Assembly (NCBI GenBank): GCA_002687025.1
Contig: NYZG01000142.1
Location: forward strand, 1 to 17,346
Length of the DNA: 17,346 bases
Direction of reading: 5' to 3'
From: Candidatus Poribacteria bacterium
GTDB lineage: Bacteria > Poribacteria > WGA-4E > GCA-2687025
The position numbers and the translations under genes are program-made. This document shows, in pieces, positions 13,052-17,346 of this stretch (its first letter is position 1; the number at the start of each line of letters is the position of its first letter). The notes beneath the pieces are model-generated. The model worked only from the letters and a program-made list of their open reading frames with translations. It ran no database searches and was not told where the DNA came from.

Positions 13052-14824
13052 ATGCCGTCCGGTAGGATTCCACAGGCGACGATTTCGCTGGTCAGATCGC
13101 GTGTCGATCTGGTCCGCATCGTCGAGGAATCCGGCGTTGCCTTGCGTCGCACGGGCAAGAACTTCGTCGGCAAGTGCCCGTTCCATCAGGACGACACGCC
13201 GTCCTTCTCCGTCTCTCCCGACAACCAGTTCTACAAGTGCTTCGGCTGCGGCGCTGGCGGCACGGTTTTCACCTACGTCGAGAACCGGGAGCAGATCACC
13301 TTCCCCGAGGCCGTCCGCAAGCTTGCCGCCCGGGCCGGAATCCCAGTGGCTGAGGAGGAGGACGGGCGATCCGGCGATGAACAGGATATCGCCGCGGCCA
13401 ACCGGTTCGCGCGTGAGCACTTCCACGAACGGCTCATGGATGCCGACGCAGGCAAGCCGGCGCGCGAGTATCTTCTCGGACGCGGCATCACCCTTGAGAC
13501 GATGGGCGAACTCACCCTCGGCTTTGCCCCAGAGGGCTGGGACGGCCTGCTCACGGTGATGACGGACGCAGGCTTCTCGGTCGACGCCCTTCTGGCGGCG
13601 GGGCTCCTGCGCGAGAACGACCGCGGCCGCCGTTACGACTACTTCCGCAACCGCATCATCTTCCCCATACACGACCCCGGCGGCCGCCCGGTCGCCTTCG
13701 GTGGACGCGCCCTGGACGATGCCACGCCCAAGTACCTGAACTCCCCCGAGACGGCGGTGTATACGAAGGGGAACGTCCTGTACTTCCTCGACCGCGCCCG
13801 GCGACCCATGCAGGACAGCCGCATGGTTCTCGTGGCCGAGGGGTACATGGACGTCATCGTGCTGTATCAGGCCGGCGTGCGGAACGCGGTGGCGTCCCTC
13901 GGCACCGCGCTGTCCGACACGCACGCGCGTCTGCTGAAGCGGTACACCGACGAAGTGTGCTTCGTGTTCGATGGCGACGAAGCCGGAATCCGGGCCGTCG
14001 AGCGTGGCGCCCCGCAGTTCCTCCGCGAGGGATTCAGGACGAAGGTGGTCACGCTCCCACCAGGCCAGGATCCCGACGACTTCGTGCGCGCCGAGGGCGC
14101 CGAGGCGTTCCAGTCGCGGGTCGCGGACGCCGCGTCGCTGATCGACTTCCGCCTCAACAGGCTGGCGCGCGAGCGAGATTTCACCGACCCGGAGACGAAG
14201 GTCGCCGTGATCGCCGACATGGCGGATCTCCTGCGGCATGTGCGAAACCCGATCGTTCTGCGCGAATACGCCGACAGGCTGCGTCGCGAGTTGAGCGTCG
14301 ACGCCCGGGATCTGTGGCGCGAGTTGCGCAGCCACAAGGTCCAAGTCCCCGCGGGCCCAGTCGACCCGTCGAGCTCGCAGCAACAGGCGAAGCCTCGCCT
14401 GCTGGTCGAGAAGCAACTTCTCACGCTGCTGATGTCGGAACCACAGCACATCCTTGGCGTGTTCGAGTCCATCAGCCCGTATGACTTCGAGGGCGAGCCA
14501 CATCAGGAACTGGGCAAGGTCCTGTGGGAGCTCGCGCGCGACGGCGCCGAGGTCGACCCACACACACTTATGGAGACGTGCTTCGACGACAGCCTGCGCG
14601 AACTAGTCGCAGGCATGATGACCCAATCGCGCAGCCTACCGAACGTCGAGGAGGAGATTAGGGATCACGTAGATAAGATGGTCCGAGATTCGTTACGCAG
14701 AGCTGAACAGCAGTATCTCAGCAATCGTCTAGGCGAAGGCGACGCAGACGAACTAGCGGTGGCGAAGGAAATGGTCGAGCTGTCGAAGCAGCGGCGCGGC
14801 GAGACAGCAGGCGGCGACGGGTGA
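13052..14824 (+). CDS. dnaG: DNA primase
   Basis: DnaG lays RNA primers at the replication fork. The 590-aa protein has the CHC2 zinc ribbon with C42, H45, C63 and C66 (GKCPFHQDDTPSF and YKCFGCGAGG). The catalytic core has GRALDDATPKYLNSPET (about 219-235). Its TOPRIM domain has E263 in AEGYMDV and D307/D309 in FDGDEAG. The C-terminal helicase-interaction region (about 440-590) is present, so the gene is complete. Base composition drops at the 3' end (30 of 60 bases are G/C in 14641-14700, with codons such as ATT AGG, GTA and TTA). This may relate to control of the downstream gene. It is sandwiched between mutS2 (46 bases) and rpoD (77 bases), all on one strand, which resembles the macromolecular-synthesis operon without rpsU. 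Confidence 0.97.
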   Translation: MPSGRIPQATISLVRSRVDLVRIVEESGVALRRTGKNFVGKCPFHQDDTPSFSVSPDNQFYKCFGCGAGGTVFTYVENREQITFPEAVRKLAARAGIPVAEEEDGRSGDEQDIAAANRFAREHFHERLMDADAGKPAREYLLGRGITLETMGELTLGFAPEGWDGLLTVMTDAGFSVDALLAAGLLRENDRGRRYDYFRNRIIFPIHDPGGRPVAFGGRALDDATPKYLNSPETAVYTKGNVLYFLDRARRPMQDSRMVLVAEGYMDVIVLYQAGVRNAVASLGTALSDTHARLLKRYTDEVCFVFDGDEAGIRAVERGAPQFLREGFRTKVVTLPPGQDPDDFVRAEGAEAFQSRVADAASLIDFRLNRLARERDFTDPETKVAVIADMADLLRHVRNPIVLREYADRLRRELSVDARDLWRELRSHKVQVPAGPVDPSSSQQQAKPRLLVEKQLLTLLMSEPQHILGVFESISPYDFEGEPHQELGKVLWELARDGAEVDPHTLMETCFDDSLRELVAGMMTQSRSLPNVEEEIRDHVDKMVRDSLRRAEQQYLSNRLGEGDADELAVAKEMVELSKQRRGETAGGDG

Positions 14825-14901
14825 ATCGCCCGCGGCCATCATGGCGCGCACCGTGACGTTCCGAGCGAAGTGGCGTCCGGCAAGAAGGAGACGGATTCAG
14901 C

Positions 14902-16686
<1,785 letters not shown>

Positions 16687-16877
16687 GCCTGCGGCGTGCC
16701 GACGAGCCGACGGGAGACGCGACGCGATGGCTGCCGCTGTGGCCTTGGCAGGCATCCCACTGGCTCGCGGCCCGGGCATCGGCCTCGTGGGTCACGGAGC
16801 CTACCGCGGTCGACGATGTCGGAGACCCATGCAATCCGGTCAGACGCCTTCCAGGGAGCCCACGCCCACGTCGCGCG

Positions 16878-16906
16878 TTGTCGCCCGTCCTACCGGACCG
16901 TATACT
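16878..16906 (+). promoter_or_regulatory. Sigma-70-type promoter upstream of the last, truncated gene
   Basis: TTGTCG (16878-16883) and TATACT (16901-16906, 5 of 6 to consensus) are separated by 17 bases. Transcription would start near 16913, giving a leader of about 60 bases. The leader contains two GGAG segments (16933-16936 and 16941-16944) that can pair in mutually exclusive ways with CTCC at 16950-16953. The rest of the interval 16687-16877 shows no gene, no tRNA and no hairpin with a U-tract. Confidence 0.55.
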
Positions 16907-16971
16907 TTGCACGTACAGATGCGCCGTAGATCGGAGTCTGGGAGCAACGCTCCGCGCCCGATCCCGGCACG

Positions 16972-17346
16972 ATGATGCGATCGGCACGCGCGTGGACGCG
17001 CTGGGCGATCGGAGTAGTCGTCTACGTGGTTTTGGCCGCTGGCTCCGGGATGCTGGGCGAGCGCGTCGCTTCCGTGGCCGACGGTGGGTTCGTAGCAGTC
17101 GCCGTCCTCGTGGCCGTGGCATGGCCGGCTCCGCCGACGGGCCGTGTCGGGTCGGACCTGCGTCGACTGCGTGCCACGATCACCCAGGTGGCGCTGACCG
17201 CGCCGATTTGGGCGGTCGCCACCGGCGCCGACGCCGTGGTCGACACGGTGGCGCGTGTGGCCTTGGCGGCTTCGGTCGGGGCCGCGTGGGCGTGGGCGGC
17301 GTCGGCGTGGCCCTCCGCCGGCGCGTGGATGGGCGCGGGCTCGATC
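16972..17346 (+). CDS. Polytopic membrane protein, N-terminal part, cut by the window edge
   Basis: An open frame begins ATG ATG CGA at 16972 and stays open for 125 codons to the last base of the window. It encodes a hydrophobic protein: span 1 at about 12-27 (AIGVVVYVVLAAGSGM), span 2 at about 39-54 (FVAVAVLVAVAWPAP), a basic loop (GRVGSDLRRLRAT), then further Ala-rich hydrophobic stretches, at least partly membrane segments. The pattern of hydrophobic spans and basic loops is more gene-like than the antisense frames here, and the promoter at 16878-16906 supports it. No ribosome site is close to the start; ATG 16975 is an alternative. I do not recognise the family. It follows rpoD after 285 bases but probably has separate transcription. 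Confidence 0.55.
   Translation, partial: MMRSARAWTRWAIGVVVYVVLAAGSGMLGERVASVADGGFVAVAVLVAVAWPAPPTGRVGSDLRRLRATITQVALTAPIWAVATGADAVVDTVARVALAASVGAAWAWAASAWPSAGAWMGAGSI

Noticed and set aside
11692..14563. Very long open frames on the minus strand across mutS2 and dnaG (about 490-520 codons each)
   Set aside because: They lie antisense to two unmistakable housekeeping genes, encode Arg/Ala/Gly/His-rich sequences with no domains, and arise because GC-rich coding DNA lacks stop codons on the opposite strand.
16687..16877. Possible tRNA or small RNA after rpoD
   Set aside because: No T-loop consensus, no acceptor-stem pairing and no conserved small-RNA structure could be recognised; the interval appears to be plain spacer.

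Overview
The window is a stretch of GC-rich bacterial chromosome (roughly two-thirds G+C by eye) that is densely coding. It has good Shine-Dalgarno sites and several recognisable sigma-70-type promoters. I see no phage, transposon, CRISPR or rRNA/tRNA signal. The core genes (purF, purM, mutS2, dnaG, rpoD) are intact or cut only by the window edge. The accessory genes are an S1-type sulfatase without a signal peptide, a TIM-barrel glycoside-hydrolase-like protein, an SMP-30/gluconolactonase-like propeller and a DUF6785/DUF6784 membrane protein. In my experience this set is typical of Poribacteria, Latescibacterota, Hydrogenedentes, Planctomycetes and related sugar- or sulfate-ester-degrading lineages. 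The phylum is inference and cannot be fixed from this window.

Layout. (1) 1-2558, minus strand: a probable purine operon read right to left. It runs from a promoter at 2558-2529 through a 193-aa membrane protein, purF (amidophosphoribosyltransferase, iron-sulfur type) and a small two-span membrane protein to the start of purM, which leaves the window. Two of the three junctions are overlapping frames. (2) 2589-5613, minus strand: a sulfatase preceded by a TIM-barrel hydrolase-like gene. (3) 5614-5717: a divergent intergenic region with three helically phased TGAGCG repeats. (4) 5718-8550, plus strand: the SMP-30-like gene and a multi-span DUF6785 protein, joined by a 13-codon mini-ORF with TGATG and ATGA junctions. 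(5) 8556-9298: a small minus-strand membrane protein and a plus-strand DUF1232 protein, divergent from an AT-rich TATAGTATA island. (6) 9364-10468: a TPR protein with an N-terminal membrane anchor, behind its own promoter. (7) 10529-16686: a TTGACA promoter followed by mutS2, dnaG and rpoD, a variant of the macromolecular-synthesis operon. (8) 16878-17346: a promoter and the start of a hydrophobic membrane protein cut by the window edge.

How they work together. Regions 2-4 look like one divergently transcribed catabolic locus: desulfation, possible glycosidic cleavage, a lactonase-like propeller and an uptake-like permease, with a shared regulatory region. The substrate cannot be read from the sequence. 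Regions 1 and 7 are housekeeping: purine synthesis, and ribosome rescue/recombination control plus replication and transcription initiation. The most unusual items are the mini-ORF relay, the phased repeats, the small membrane proteins interleaved with purF/purM, and a two-residue insertion in the conserved part of RpoD.
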